Origin: Euryodendron excelsum
Lineage: Eukaryota > Streptophyta > Magnoliopsida > Ericales > Pentaphylacaceae
Direction of reading: 5' to 3'
Assembly: GCA_033060915.1 (NCBI GenBank)
Contig: CM065399.1
Location: forward strand, 16,568,001 to 16,632,000
Length of the DNA: 64,000 bases
Numbering within the stretch: position 1 is the stretch's first letter; the number at the start of each line of letters is the position of its first letter. Of the stretch, positions 22,979-34,661 are shown piece by piece. Made by a program: the position numbers and the translations under genes. Under the pieces are notes generated by a model that saw only the letters and a list, made by a program, of their open reading frames with translations, did no database searches and was not told the origin of the DNA.

Positions 22979-25900
22979 AAAATTAAGTTAAACTACTTCT
23001 TGACTAAGTTATTCCTACACCTTGATAGACCCAATTACCACTACTCATATTACATTTATACATAGCCAATCTACCTCTTGAACTTCTCTTGAAATGTCAT
23101 TGTACAAAATCTTCGAAATTGGTTGTCATGTCATCCCAAACTTGTCCCATGGTCTTTTTCCAAATCTTTACGAGTAGCCTTGTCAAATTCGACAAAGAGT
23201 ATTTTTAACGCAAATCGTGCCCCCTCCTCTTGAAGTATAAGATAACTGGAATATTTGAAAAGGTGTATAACATTACCCTAAAACAACTTGTGTGCCAAAA
23301 TTGTTGTCGTTATTAATTGGCCACATAACACTACTACTGTAATCAAGTGGTCAATAATCTTTACTTATTTCATCAATTGGCCATCTACTTCCTTTTATCA
23401 TGGCAAAACACCTTTCCACAGTGTGAAAATACGTAACATAAATGGCTTAAAATACATAAATTAGGCACAAAAATTGCAGTTCATGGGTGAGATATGTTTG
23501 CCATGAAATGCCTTGGTGTAAGATTTTTATAAAGCATTCCATGAACTGTTGCGTGGTGGCCCTAATTTCGGCCATATGTAATGAGGGGTAGGCATGTAAA
23601 TTAGCCCCACCCGGCCTAGCCTGGCCTTGCTCGGTCTTGGAACCGACGGGCAGGCAGCCCCAACCTGGGCTCTCACCAAAAATCGGATCAGGTCAGGTCA
23701 TGCCAAAAGCCAGGACCCTAAGTCTGGGCTCTACCCGCGACCCTATATTGGGCTTCGGGCTCTTGGTCGGGCCTAGGTAGGCATGACCAATTTAAAATTA
23801 AAAATTTTTAAATAATATTTTAAACTTTAAACTAAATTTTAAACAGGGTAATTAGTTTTTAAATTGGTAACAAAAAATTGTATGTAGTTTAAATAATAGT
23901 TTAAAAAAATTATAAAAAATGTATATAAATGGTAAATACTCTATAATTAAACTTATGAATTATGGCAGGTATACTTCAATTTGATGCAACAAATGGTTGT
24001 TAAGCACTTTTGGTGGTTGAATACTTTTACAGTTAATGCTTTACTCGAAACAGACTAAGTGGGAGCAAATGGAGTATGTACAACAATCACTAATTTAAGA
24101 GAGGTTGAGAGAGAGTTGAGTGATTTGTGAATGAGGGGGGTATAAATAGACCAAAGAGCTGGCCTTACATCTCTTAAGGGGGAGTCTCTCAACACACTCC
24201 CCTCCCTTGGCTTTGTCTCTACATTGAACCTGCTTTTGTAATTTTTTAAAAATCTTAAATGAGTACTGAAAACTCAATACTACATATTATTGGACTCTTT
24301 TTTATAAATAAGGCCATGCAACAAAATAAATAAATAATAATTATGCAAAATTTTTGTAATGAATGATGTGTTTAAATTATAACTTTTTACTTTAAAATAA
24401 AATACTTATAATGATAACTTTTTATTATAAAAATATCGTCTAATGAGTTTATTGTACAACTTTCTAGAAAAATAACATTTTTGAATAATTACACATACAT
24501 ACATACGTACATACAGGTAGAAACAAAGACAAAATCTTGGAAACATTAAAGTACTTATTAGTATGAACTCTCAACAAAATAATTATTAATAGAAATACAT
24601 AAAAGAGATCAAAAATTGCAACTTTCCGTCTGGTACTTTAATCTCAAAAAAGACAATACAAATCAGTCCAAAAATTCTTTCACGTATAGGACCTAGATAC
24701 ATTTTAACATTAAATAATACAAGGAAACTTCAATTAGCATTTGACATTAGCTATAATCAATACAATTATATAAAGGGTTTCCCTCCTTTTAATTTCACCT
24801 AATGTTTCTTTATATCAAAATTATCGCTAAACAGATGTATCATTCTCGAATTTCATCTTTATTGATTTCAAGAGTAGAGATGGAAAGACGGAGTTATGGT
24901 TACCAGAATAGAAAGTGAAAGCAAAAGCGAAAGTGAAAGCAGAAAATAATAGAAAAAATGAAAAATGAAAGAACGATCAAACATCAAATAAAAAACTTAA
25001 CAGGGATCTCAGTAGAAAGTTTTACAAAACAAAAAGAACACTTTCAGAAAAGTTAGTAAAAACCTATTTAAATATTTTAGTGGACACTTTATAAAGTATA
25101 ATGAATACTTAGAACTTTCATAAAAACTTATTGTTTAAAAATGAATCATTCAAGTTTTTATATAGTTTTTGCAGAGTTTCTTACTAATTTTTCTTTAGTT
25201 TATTTGAAGTTTTCATTTAATATCCTTCGAAAGTTTTTAAAAAATATTCGGAACATTTTCTCACAATTTCTAAAAGAGTTTTGTACTAATACACGCTTCC
25301 ACTCCAAAGTTTCCTGGTACCGCCTATGGTATTATATATAAATTTGATTAAGTATGACTAATCACTATCATCTATGCTTCCGCAAAATCAACAACTGATT
25401 TAGTTTTCAAAATTCTTATGTGCATAAATACTGTTTTCAATTGCATAACATTGATTCATAATCCTAATCTTAGCCTAAAAACTCACCGACGATAATTTGT
25501 CATTGCTCACGATATGCATATACATCGTATGTACCCAGAGTGTAGTTACAAATTAAACGGCCTGATTAGGGGCTGAATTACACTAAAAAAATCTTTAAAA
25601 TACTAATTTTAGACACTACATCATGAGTCTTATTAAATTTGGGCACGGCCAAAGTTGAAGTTTCATTATTTTTGCTAACTGGGTATTCGGGTTAACTTGT
25701 GTACATTTTAACTAATCTCAAATTTTGTATAATCTTTTGTTTCACACAAATTAACAAATTATTAGACCAATAGCTTTAAAAAAATTTTTACACTTAACAA
25801 GAGTCGAATCACCAATCTTCTTTTTAAGTGACAATGGATTCTGGCAACTGGGCTAACCATTGGTTATGGCCAGAGTTGAAGTTGCCTCACAACTCACTAG

Positions 25901-26100
25901 TGCGGCCAGTTGCACCACAACCACCAACGTCTTGGCTCATTGGTTGTCAAAATCAAGTCATTGAGAGAGTGCAAACACTCTCCAGTGGCGCGCGTGGGGA
26001 AAGCAGTCTCCAAAGAGACTTCTTCTACATACTGTTGCTCTCTCTTTTTTCTTGCAGGCTAACTGCCAGTGACGGTTGATATTCCCAACACCACCACGGC
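22979..26100. other. Intergenic DNA with a GC-rich dispersed repeat at 23590-23790
   Basis: The only marked feature is a 200-bp GC-rich island (CCACCCGGCCTAGCCTGG and CTTCGGGCTCTTGGTCGGGC) in AT-rich surroundings. It resembles the repeat at 58870-59400. Elsewhere there are A- and T-rich tracts, an ACAT microsatellite near 24490-24515 and a GAAAGTGAAAGC-type tract at 24915-24970. No gene is seen. Confidence 0.6.
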
Positions 26101-26210
26101 ACGTCCTCGCCTCACACCTTCCTCACTTTCTCTCTCTAAAAGTCTCTCTTTCTTTTAAACAAACAACCTTTGCTTTGCCACCTTCCCTCCATCTCTACCT
26201 GTAAATGTAG

Positions 26211-26218
26211 GTATATAC
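26211..26218. promoter_or_regulatory. P1BS-like site (GNATATNC) upstream of PAP15
   Basis: GTATATAC matches GNATATNC, the palindromic site bound by PHR1-type MYB regulators of the phosphate starvation response. It lies 186 bp before the ATG, in the proximal promoter or 5' UTR. One 8-bp match with two free bases is expected by chance about once per 4 kb, so this is only suggestive. Confidence 0.35.
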
Positions 26219-26403
26219 ATATACATACATGTGGATAAATGTGAACACTGGACAAATAGATTAAGAATGAAGACTCACGCATATTTGTGCTGGCATATAT
26301 TCTAATGCTATCCTCTGTCTAAGAAACTCCTCTCTCTCTTCAGTGCCTTTTTATCTGTTTCTGTAACTGGGTTTTGGGTATTTGATGCAAACAAGCTCTA
26401 GAA

Positions 26404-29400
26404 ATGGATTTCCATGTAGTGAACGTAATTGAGCTTCCTCTTTTGCTTCTGGTTAGCTTTGTCTTAGCTCATGCCAAAATTCCAACGACACTTGAAGGAC
26501 CCTTCACGCCTGTGACTGTCCCCCTGGAGACCAGCTTCCGCGGAAGCGCCATAGACTTGCCAGACACTGATCCCCGGGTGCAAAGGAAGGTTGAAGGGTT
26601 TGAGCCTGAGCAAATATCAGTTTCTCTATCTTCAACTTATGATTCAGTTTGGATCTCTTGGATCACTGGTATGTTTTTTGTTTATTATTATAGGTTTTCT
26701 TGGTGTGTATTTGATCTTCATTTGATTGAATTTGATGAGATAAAATAGAGGTTGTAGCATGTGAATTGATTGGGTTTTAGGTCGAAGCTTTAAGAAATGG
26801 AATCAAGGCATGGGTTGTTTTGTTGTCAGAAAATAAAAATTTTGCTTCCAAAATCATTAAAACAAAGGCAAGAGTGAATTCACGAAAATAATGGAAAAAA
26901 TGAGTGATTGGGGCAATCTATCCAGCGGTAACCTAAGATGAGATTTTTGTCTCAGAATTACACATATATGTGTATGAAGTTATTCCTCAGTGAAATTGTA
27001 GTATGATGTTGATTTCTTAGTTCACTGTTAGATTGAATTCTGTAGAGTTGGCTTACAAGTTACAATTGCTGTTTGTATTGACAAAATGTTTTAATATTTA
27101 ATGAAATAATGGAAATGGCTATATCTCAGAATAGAGCAGTTTGATTTCTTTCCAAATAACATGAGTGTAACGCTTGTGTGTGTTATTGTGTTCATGTGGG
27201 CGCGAAGCAAAGACAACGGAAAGTCTGAAACCAATTAATATTTATCTATAATTATCTACATTTGAGCTGTAGATTATACTAGCTGCTTTTGCCATATGTC
27301 ATGTGAGAAGGTGATCTTGGATTGCATGTGCAGGGGAATTCCAGATTGGCAACAGCATTAAACCATTAAAACCTGAAACTGTTGCAAGTGTTGTTTGTTA
27401 TGGGAGGATAAAATTTGCATTGACTCGTCAAGCAACTGGTCATTCTCTCATCTACAGTCAACTTTATCCTTTCGAAGGCCTTCACAATTACACTTCTGGA
27501 ATTATACACCATGTCCGTCTCACAGGTATTATGAGTACAAAATTGTTTATTTCTCTGCTTTTCCCCCACATTGATTTCTCTTATTTTGAATTTATCCTAG
27601 ACTTGGTAATACTTTCCATTCAGGGTTGATTCATGCTATCCAAATCCACTTTTGTCAAATGCACCTTTGGTTTTTGTTTTAATTTTTCTGTGAAGTGCTT
27701 TATTCCTTCGATGTTCAAATTTTTACTATATGTTCTAACTTTGGGTGTACAACCGTTTATACTTAACTTAGTTGGGCTGTTAGCAAGGGATTAATTTCAG
27801 CTGATTTTTTCCTTTCAAAGCGCCTACACTATAAATTTTAATTTCTAACCATTCTAGAAATTTCCTTAAGTCGCTGCATACAATGGTTGCTTGGAATTCT
27901 TCTCCTCTATTTAGCATTTATTTCTGAACAATGACCACTGACCATTGTATCCTAAAGTGTTCCCATGAAATACCATCAAAGACAATTGCATGATTGCACT
28001 TGCAGAGAACTGACTGCAAAGGATTTTTCTTCCTCAGCTAAGTGGGTTCTTTGCTTTGTCTGTCCCCAATGCCACTGTTGTTTCTTCTTCTTCTTCTTCT
28101 TCTTCTTCTTCTTCTTCTTCTTTTCTTGTTATTTCCTTCTCTCTTTTTTTTGACCTGTGCAAGGGAGGTAGGGTTGGGGTTGCACTGACTGCTATCACTA
28201 TGATAACATACTATTGCAATGTGTAAAAGGTGCTTAGGGTAGTATGAATTGTGTACAGGCTTCTCTATTGGCTGATAAGACGAGGTCTCTATCCAATTTG
28301 ATGAGTTTGAGATCCTCAACTTCAGGCTACAAGGCTTGTGGACATAGACACAATACCGATGAACCATGTAGACTTTGCAGCCTCTTTCTAAACTTTTATC
28401 TGATGTTAATATGTTATCTTACTTTCCAGAATAGCCCAAGAAAATGGCTGCAGGAACTCGAAGATCATTGCCCAAAATTAGAATCCTCTAGCATGAGATC
28501 ATTTTCTTAGTTTTTTGAACTTTGTAAAATGTTGGTTTTCCTTCTATAAAATTCTACTATAACCTTTGTCATGTTCACATCTGTAGAACAAACGCATTTT
28601 CTCTTTGTTTTGGTTCGTTCAATTGATTTTGTCATCATAATTGTGCATACAGCACTGCTCACATACAAAGTGCATTTAACAATGTTCACATACAAAGCAC
28701 TACTTCACTCTTGTACCTATATTTCATTTAAAATGGTAGTTATGCAATAATAACATGAATATACGAATATTCTTCTTGATTACTTGTCTTCACTTTTATA
28801 GTTTATTAAAAGTAAATATTTCAAGCAATTCACATTCTGTTCAACCTATGCTAATACCTGAGAATAAATGGAAAACGTTACTCCATAGTATGTCCTGCTT
28901 GTTGATTGATTTGTCTATTGGCTAGTTAAGATTGCTAGACTTAGGTTTTTTTTTTTTTCCCTTCCTCTTTGCAGGGTTGCAGCCTGACACGGTATACTAT
29001 TATCGATGTGGAGATCCTTCTATACCAGCAATGAGTGAGGTGTTCTATTTTAAGACAATGCTTGTTTCTGGTCCCAGGAGTTATCCAAACAGAATAGCAG
29101 TGGTTGGAGACCTGGGACTTACATACAATACTACTTCAACAGTCAGCCACTTGATGAGCAACCTTCCTGATCTTGTTCTATTGGTTGGAGACGTGAGTTA
29201 TGCAAACTTGTATCTCACAAATGGTACTGGGTCTGACTGTTACTCTTGTTCATTTGCGAAAACTCCCATTCATGAGACATATCAACCTCGTTGGGATTAT
29301 TGGGGCAGGTAATATTCCAATTTCATTTGCACAATTGTTTTTTCTTCTTTCTTTTTCTTCGGTGCCACAAAATGGAAGCTTCAGGAAATTTTTGTCCAGC

Positions 29401-31341
29401 ACTAAGATGAAACCGGGATAGGCTGTTGTACAGGAAAGGCAGGCAGTTCATTATTTTCTTCTTAGAAGAAATAATAATCATACAACAGGTGATTAGACCA
29501 GTATAACCAGAATGTGGAACTCCAGGTATAATGTTAGGAGAAACACATGAATGGGTAGTTTCAACTTGACTTTCATGGCCAGAATTAGTTGCAGTCTTTT
29601 AAACCATCAACATATTACTGCTTAGTGGTTTAGATGGCTATTCTTGTTACTGAGAAACATGTGCTAAGCTGTGAAAAAACACAAATACCATAAACCAATT
29701 TTGATCTGGTACAGCCTTCAGTTTATTCAGGTGAAGTGATACTCTAGTCTCAGCCCCAGACTCACCCCTGACAACCGTTGCATGTGAAGAAACAACCACC
29801 TTGGCATTTTAACTCGCTTAATTATGGTTCTTTGAGATCACTGTTCACTTAAAAAGCAATAAAGCTGCTTGGTCAGTAGCTGAAACCTTCCAAGGTGGTG
29901 CTAGATCCTACCTTGTCTGACTGCCACTCCTATGTTTCTAATCCTTTTTATACTTCTACTCTTTTCTTTTTAGGGGAGTTCAGTTGCATTCTTTCTTATG
30001 CATATCTCATAAGATATGTATTTTCAGGTTTATGCAGCCTCTGGTGTCGAAAGTTCCAATAATGGTGGTAGAAGGAAACCATGAAATAGAATTACAGACC
30101 GGAAATATGACATTTGCAGCTTATAGTTCTCGATTTGCATTCCCATCTGAGGAAAGTGGATCTTCATCCACATTCTATTATTCTTTCAATACAGGGGGCA
30201 TACATTTCATAATGCTCGGGGCCTACATTGCTTATAACAAATCAGGTGAACTTTTGTATTCAGCCTTCTTCCATTTGCCTACCTTTCCAATTTTTTTTGT
30301 GGATACGAGTTTACTCATTTCTTGTAACCGCCTCTTTGTGGAGTCTTTTGCAAGCATTGTTCTTGTTTTAATACAATAAGATAGTATAACTTATGTTAAT
30401 AATTTTATATGTGTCACTAATGAGATCCCTAGTTTCCCACCACAGCGGATCAATACAAGTGGTTGGAGAGAGACCTTGCTAATGTTGACAGAAAAGTGAC
30501 TCCATGGTTGGTAGCTACTTGGCATCCACCTTGGTACAGCAGCTACAAGGCACATTACAGGGAAGGGGAGTGTATGAGGGTAGCAATGGAAGAACTACTC
30601 TATAAACATGGTGTTGACTTGGTCTTTAATGGACATGTAAGTATTTTTGGTTGCTTCACTATCTTCTTTAAAATTATTCTCTACAAGTTGAACCTTTTCA
30701 TCTTGGTCTTCAATTGGATTACAAAATAATCCAAAAATGGATTTCTTCTTTAAAATTATTCTCTACAAGTTGAACCTTCAAAATGGAACTTTTTCTATCA
30801 GTGATCAGAATAACAGCTTTTAATTCGATGACTTCAAGTCTTCATCTTCATAAGAATTCAACATCAGTAAAGTTATCCACTATGCTAGGGGCATCTGCAT
30901 GAACTGTGATCTTTATAGCGCTGTATTGCTGCTTGTATCTTTAAGAAGAAAACTAAAGGAAAAAAAAATAGCATATATATTGTTTGTGTATTTGAAACAA
31001 ATTACAGTGCCTAGAGTGGTGATTGTTCTAATTATTTGGCCAAAATCCACAGGTTCATGCCTATGAGAGGTCCAATAGAGTGTACAACTACACCTTGGAT
31101 CCATGTGGTCCTGTTTATATCACAGTTGGTGATGGTGGTAACCGAGAGAAGATGGCAATCCCACATGCTGATGAACCGGGTAATTGTCCAGTCCCGTCCA
31201 CCACACCAGATGAATATATGGGTGGATTCTGTGCATACAATTTTACATCAGGTCCAGCAGCAGGCAAGTTCTGTTGGGACCGGCAGCCTGATTACAGTGC
31301 ATACAGGGAAAGTAGCTTTGGCCATGGGATTCTAGAGGTAC

Positions 31342-31379
<38 letters not shown>

Positions 31380-33552
31380 CATTTATCATTTTTTTTTCTT
31401 TTTTCTTTTTTCTTCTACTTGATTAGAGTCAAATATAAAAAAATCATCATAAAACATTCAAAAGAAATCACTGCTGAGAACTTTATTTTGTAATTGCCAT
31501 TTAAGACCAACTGTTTCAACTTGTGGAGATTCAACATTAAAAAAAAAAATGAGCTTGAAATCTCTTTGCCTACCCCCAATTTGAGCCTGTAGAAAGAAGT
31601 TTTTACTTTATGTCTTGAAATCTCTCAGCCTTGGAGCATTGATATATGTCACTGAAAGTTGCCTAATTATTTAGTAATAATCTTCTTACCTAGAACATAA
31701 TAAATGATACAAATTATGTTTTAATAACTTTAAGATCAAAATCATTGTTATATTTGGATGACTCCTTAACCCTGTTTTGTGTTACCGGACTGATGGATTG
31801 TTATACTGCCTGCTTACATCTATTAATTCAGATCTGTCCGGTTAAGACTAATTGCTTGCTTGCTAGAACTTTCAAACTAATGGGAAATGTCTGGTGCACA
31901 CAGGTGAAGAATGAGACACATGCTCTGTGGTCATGGCACCGGAATCAGGACATGTACAACATGGCCGGAGATCAGATTTACATTGTGAGGCAACCTGATA
32001 GGTGCCCGGTAGAATGCAAGGTAATTAATCTAAGTGGAACAAGAAAATTAAGCTTGTTATTGAAATATAATAGTGATCACATTAAGGAACTTTCATTCAA
32101 ACTAGAATCCCAATTCATCACCAAAAAGGATCTAGTAGGTCTCAATTGACCAAGGAATAAAATTTCCCTTTGTTTCCATTGAAACGGGTGAAAGGTTTTC
32201 GTTTCCTACAGAACCGACACGAAATATTAGTGCCGAAATTCCAATATTTCTACGAAACATACTGAAACTCTACGAAATATACCGAAACAATGTGTTGGTT
32301 CGACACATATTAGACAATTTTTACTTGTGGCTTGCTTCTTTTTATTATTTTTAATGTTACAATTATTATTATGATTAATGTTAACTTTATTATTTGATGG
32401 GAGATATTATTTATTGTCATTATGATGTATTTAGACCAAAATTTCTAGATATTTATTTGAAAACTAATGCATTAACTTAACATTTGTACTCAAATTATCT
32501 CATAATCAATGGATATAAACATTAATGAAAAACAAAATTACTAAAATTAATTTTTAACTACTTTTTGTATAGATTAGCATTTACTATTCAATAATATATA
32601 ATTTTCTCTAATTTAAATAACTGTATAACCCTTAAACATGTGTAATTAATTATTTATTTACTTTAGAACTATGTTACATGGAACCCGGATCGTTCCGGTA
32701 CGTGGAACGGGAACGGGAACACGGTACCCCACTTGTTCTAAAACATGGTACGCTAGGGGTAGACTTCTATAAAGTATATTATTAGAATTAAGATATTTCT
32801 AGAATAATTTTCTTTAATAATAAGACATTTAATAAAACATAAGTTATGTTTTTTCAAATTAATCGTCTAAAAATACATTCTAGGAGTATTATGTCTTATT
32901 TTTTTGCACATTTTTATGCCAAAATTCTATTTTTCCTATATTTTTGTTCATTATAATTGATTTTTTTCTTTCGTTAGGTGACCTTTAAAAATTTAAATAG
33001 AAAAAAATTTGGGATCGCTAAATTCACTGTTTTAGAACGCTAGAGTACCATGTTTCGGAACGCCGTACCAAAAACGCAATTCGCTAGGGTAGTAGAGTAT
33101 TATGGTAACACAGCTTTAGAAATACACGTGGATGGACTTTAATTCATGTTTCTAAATGGTTTCTTATGTTATCAAAATTTTTCTCCATTTCCACCATGTT
33201 TCCAAAGTAGTTCCATTTTCGAGCCAATTGAAATGATATTTCGAAACGAAATTTTAATCCTTGCAACTGACACAAGCTCCAATGGGCAAGAGAAGAAGCA
33301 TGTAAAAGATAATGTACTGCAGTGATGCAGTGATTCGTCATCCAAAATTACCACAGTTCCTTAAACATTATAGACATTAGTATCGGCAAAGTTATAGGTT
33401 TACAATATATATTCGGCTTTGCATTTGAAAAACATTACTTTAAGAAATTTCTCCTCTTGTTCATAGTCATCAGGTGGCTATATAATTGGTATCTACGCTT
33501 GAATTTTGACCTACCCTTTTTTTGTTTTCTTCAGGTTAAGGTTTTTCCATAA
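26404..33552 (+). CDS. PAP15: Purple acid phosphatase, PAP15-like (phytase-type), 8 exons, 539 aa
   Basis: Exons: 26404-26668, 27334-27525, 28975-29308, 30028-30245, 30446-30636, 31053-31337, 31904-32020, 33535-33552, all with GT-AG borders and matching phases (1620 nt). A signal peptide (cleavage near AHA, residue 24) precedes the fibronectin-like N-domain and the metallophosphatase domain. The binuclear metal motifs are complete: GDLG (D198), GDVSY (D225, Y228), GNHE (N281), ATWHPPW (H363) and GHVHAYER (H400, H402). The N-terminus (EGPFTPVTVPLETSFRG) and NYTSGIIHHVR, ANLYLTNGT and SSFGHGILE segments match the Arabidopsis PAP15 group, which hydrolyses phytate and other phosphate esters in a secreted or vacuolar form. 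Length is close to the 532 aa of AtPAP15. The last coding exon is only 18 nt (VKVFP); without it the reading runs into intron 7 to a stop at 32149. AATAAA at 33673-33678 may serve polyadenylation. Confidence 0.95.
28083..28124. repeat. (CTT)n microsatellite in PAP15 intron 2
   Basis: About 13 uninterrupted CTT units in the intron between exons 2 and 3. The poly-Arg and poly-Phe frames across it are artefacts. Confidence 0.9.
31343..31377. repeat. (TC)n microsatellite right after the donor of PAP15 intron 6
   Basis: The donor GTACGT is at 31338-31343 and the TC run starts at once, for about 17 units. Confidence 0.9.
32160..33380. other. Intron 7 of PAP15: repeat-like DNA
   Basis: The 1.5-kb intron before the tiny last exon contains GGAACGGGAACGGGAACACGG (32706-32726) and GGAACGCCGTACC-type blocks about 350 bp apart (32680-32760 and 33010-33080). 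They look like two ends of a dispersed repeat. No coding frame is found. Confidence 0.5.
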
Positions 33553-34661
33553 GTGTCAAGCTCATGTGAAGCAGACAATAAAGCATCAGAGGTGCATTTG
33601 CTTATTGCAGTCATTGTCTTCCTCTCTCTTGGATTCACAGGATTGATATTGAGTTATTTGTAGAATGAAAATAATAAAATGTTGTTTCTTTACAGACCAT
33701 AAATTTAAAAAGGAAAGTATTCACTATTTGTAGTCTTTGTTTCATCTCCTCTTGGAAAGAAGAAGGGAGTGGAGGGGTCCGGGGTAGGAGAGAAAGAGAA
33801 GGAAAGATAAAAGAAAATAAAAGATGAGAAAATAATTTAGTCATTTTCCCTTATTTGGTTGGGAAAAAATAGAAAGAAAGTGAAGGGAAAAAATATTAGG
33901 TTTTATTGTACTTCAAGCATATTTTGTTGCATCTCACTTTAAATTTGAATTTTTCCTCCAACTCCTCTTATTGTAGCAAAGATTTTTTTTGTTTGGAAAG
34001 AAGAAAAAAGTTATATCTAAGATTCTTTCCAATTTTGTATCTCCTAGGCCAACTGAAAAAGGAGAAAAGACGTGATTAATTTGGTTAACTTTCTATTCTC
34101 TTCCCTTCTTTTCTCCCCGACCAAACATAGCATAAGGAATCCTAAATCTGTTGGGGATCAGCTGAAGCAAAGTATCACATTTTTTTTTTTTTTTCTTGTT
34201 TCAAAAGTAAACCTTGATATAGTACCAAACAACTTCTCAGCTTGAAGTTGTTCTTGAACATTGAGAAAATGGACATCAATTAGTAAAAATGATGGAAGTG
34301 CTTCCAATTGGGCTACAAAAATCATTTTGATGACCCATTATTATTATTCAACTCATTTAGTAATAATCACGATAATTTACCTAAAACAGCTAGCCAAAGT
34401 TCCTAACTCAGAGCTCCAATGTAGGACCCAACACATGCCAACATGGGTTGAGATCTAACACATTTGTGTCATGACTTGCTAAGTTACTTCACCAAACATT
34501 CAATATCTAGTTTGCTGACAACCATTTTTACAACCAGAAGAGAAAATGAAACTAAAAAACAAATGGTATTATAAATAGCTACATGGTAGTCACAAAAGAA
34601 GGCTCCAAATTCTAACAAAACTGTACTAAACTAGTCTTCACTAAGACAATGCAGCTCCACT
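33553..34661. other. Intergenic spacer between convergent PAP15 and the CBM43 gene
   Basis: It should hold the 3' UTRs and polyadenylation sites of both genes. Purine-rich tracts at 33760-33900 give spurious frames. No further gene is seen. Confidence 0.6.

Noticed and set aside
28038..28367. Frame with a poly-Arg run on the minus strand, and poly-Phe on the plus strand
   Set aside because: Both come from the CTT microsatellite in PAP15 intron 2.
32021..32149. Extension of the PAP15 exon 7 frame
   Set aside because: It follows a good GTAATT donor and has no PAP similarity; kept only as an intron-retention alternative.
33144..33354. Two minus-strand frames in PAP15 intron 7
   Set aside because: Repeat-like sequence with no recognisable protein similarity; two frames of the same bases are open.
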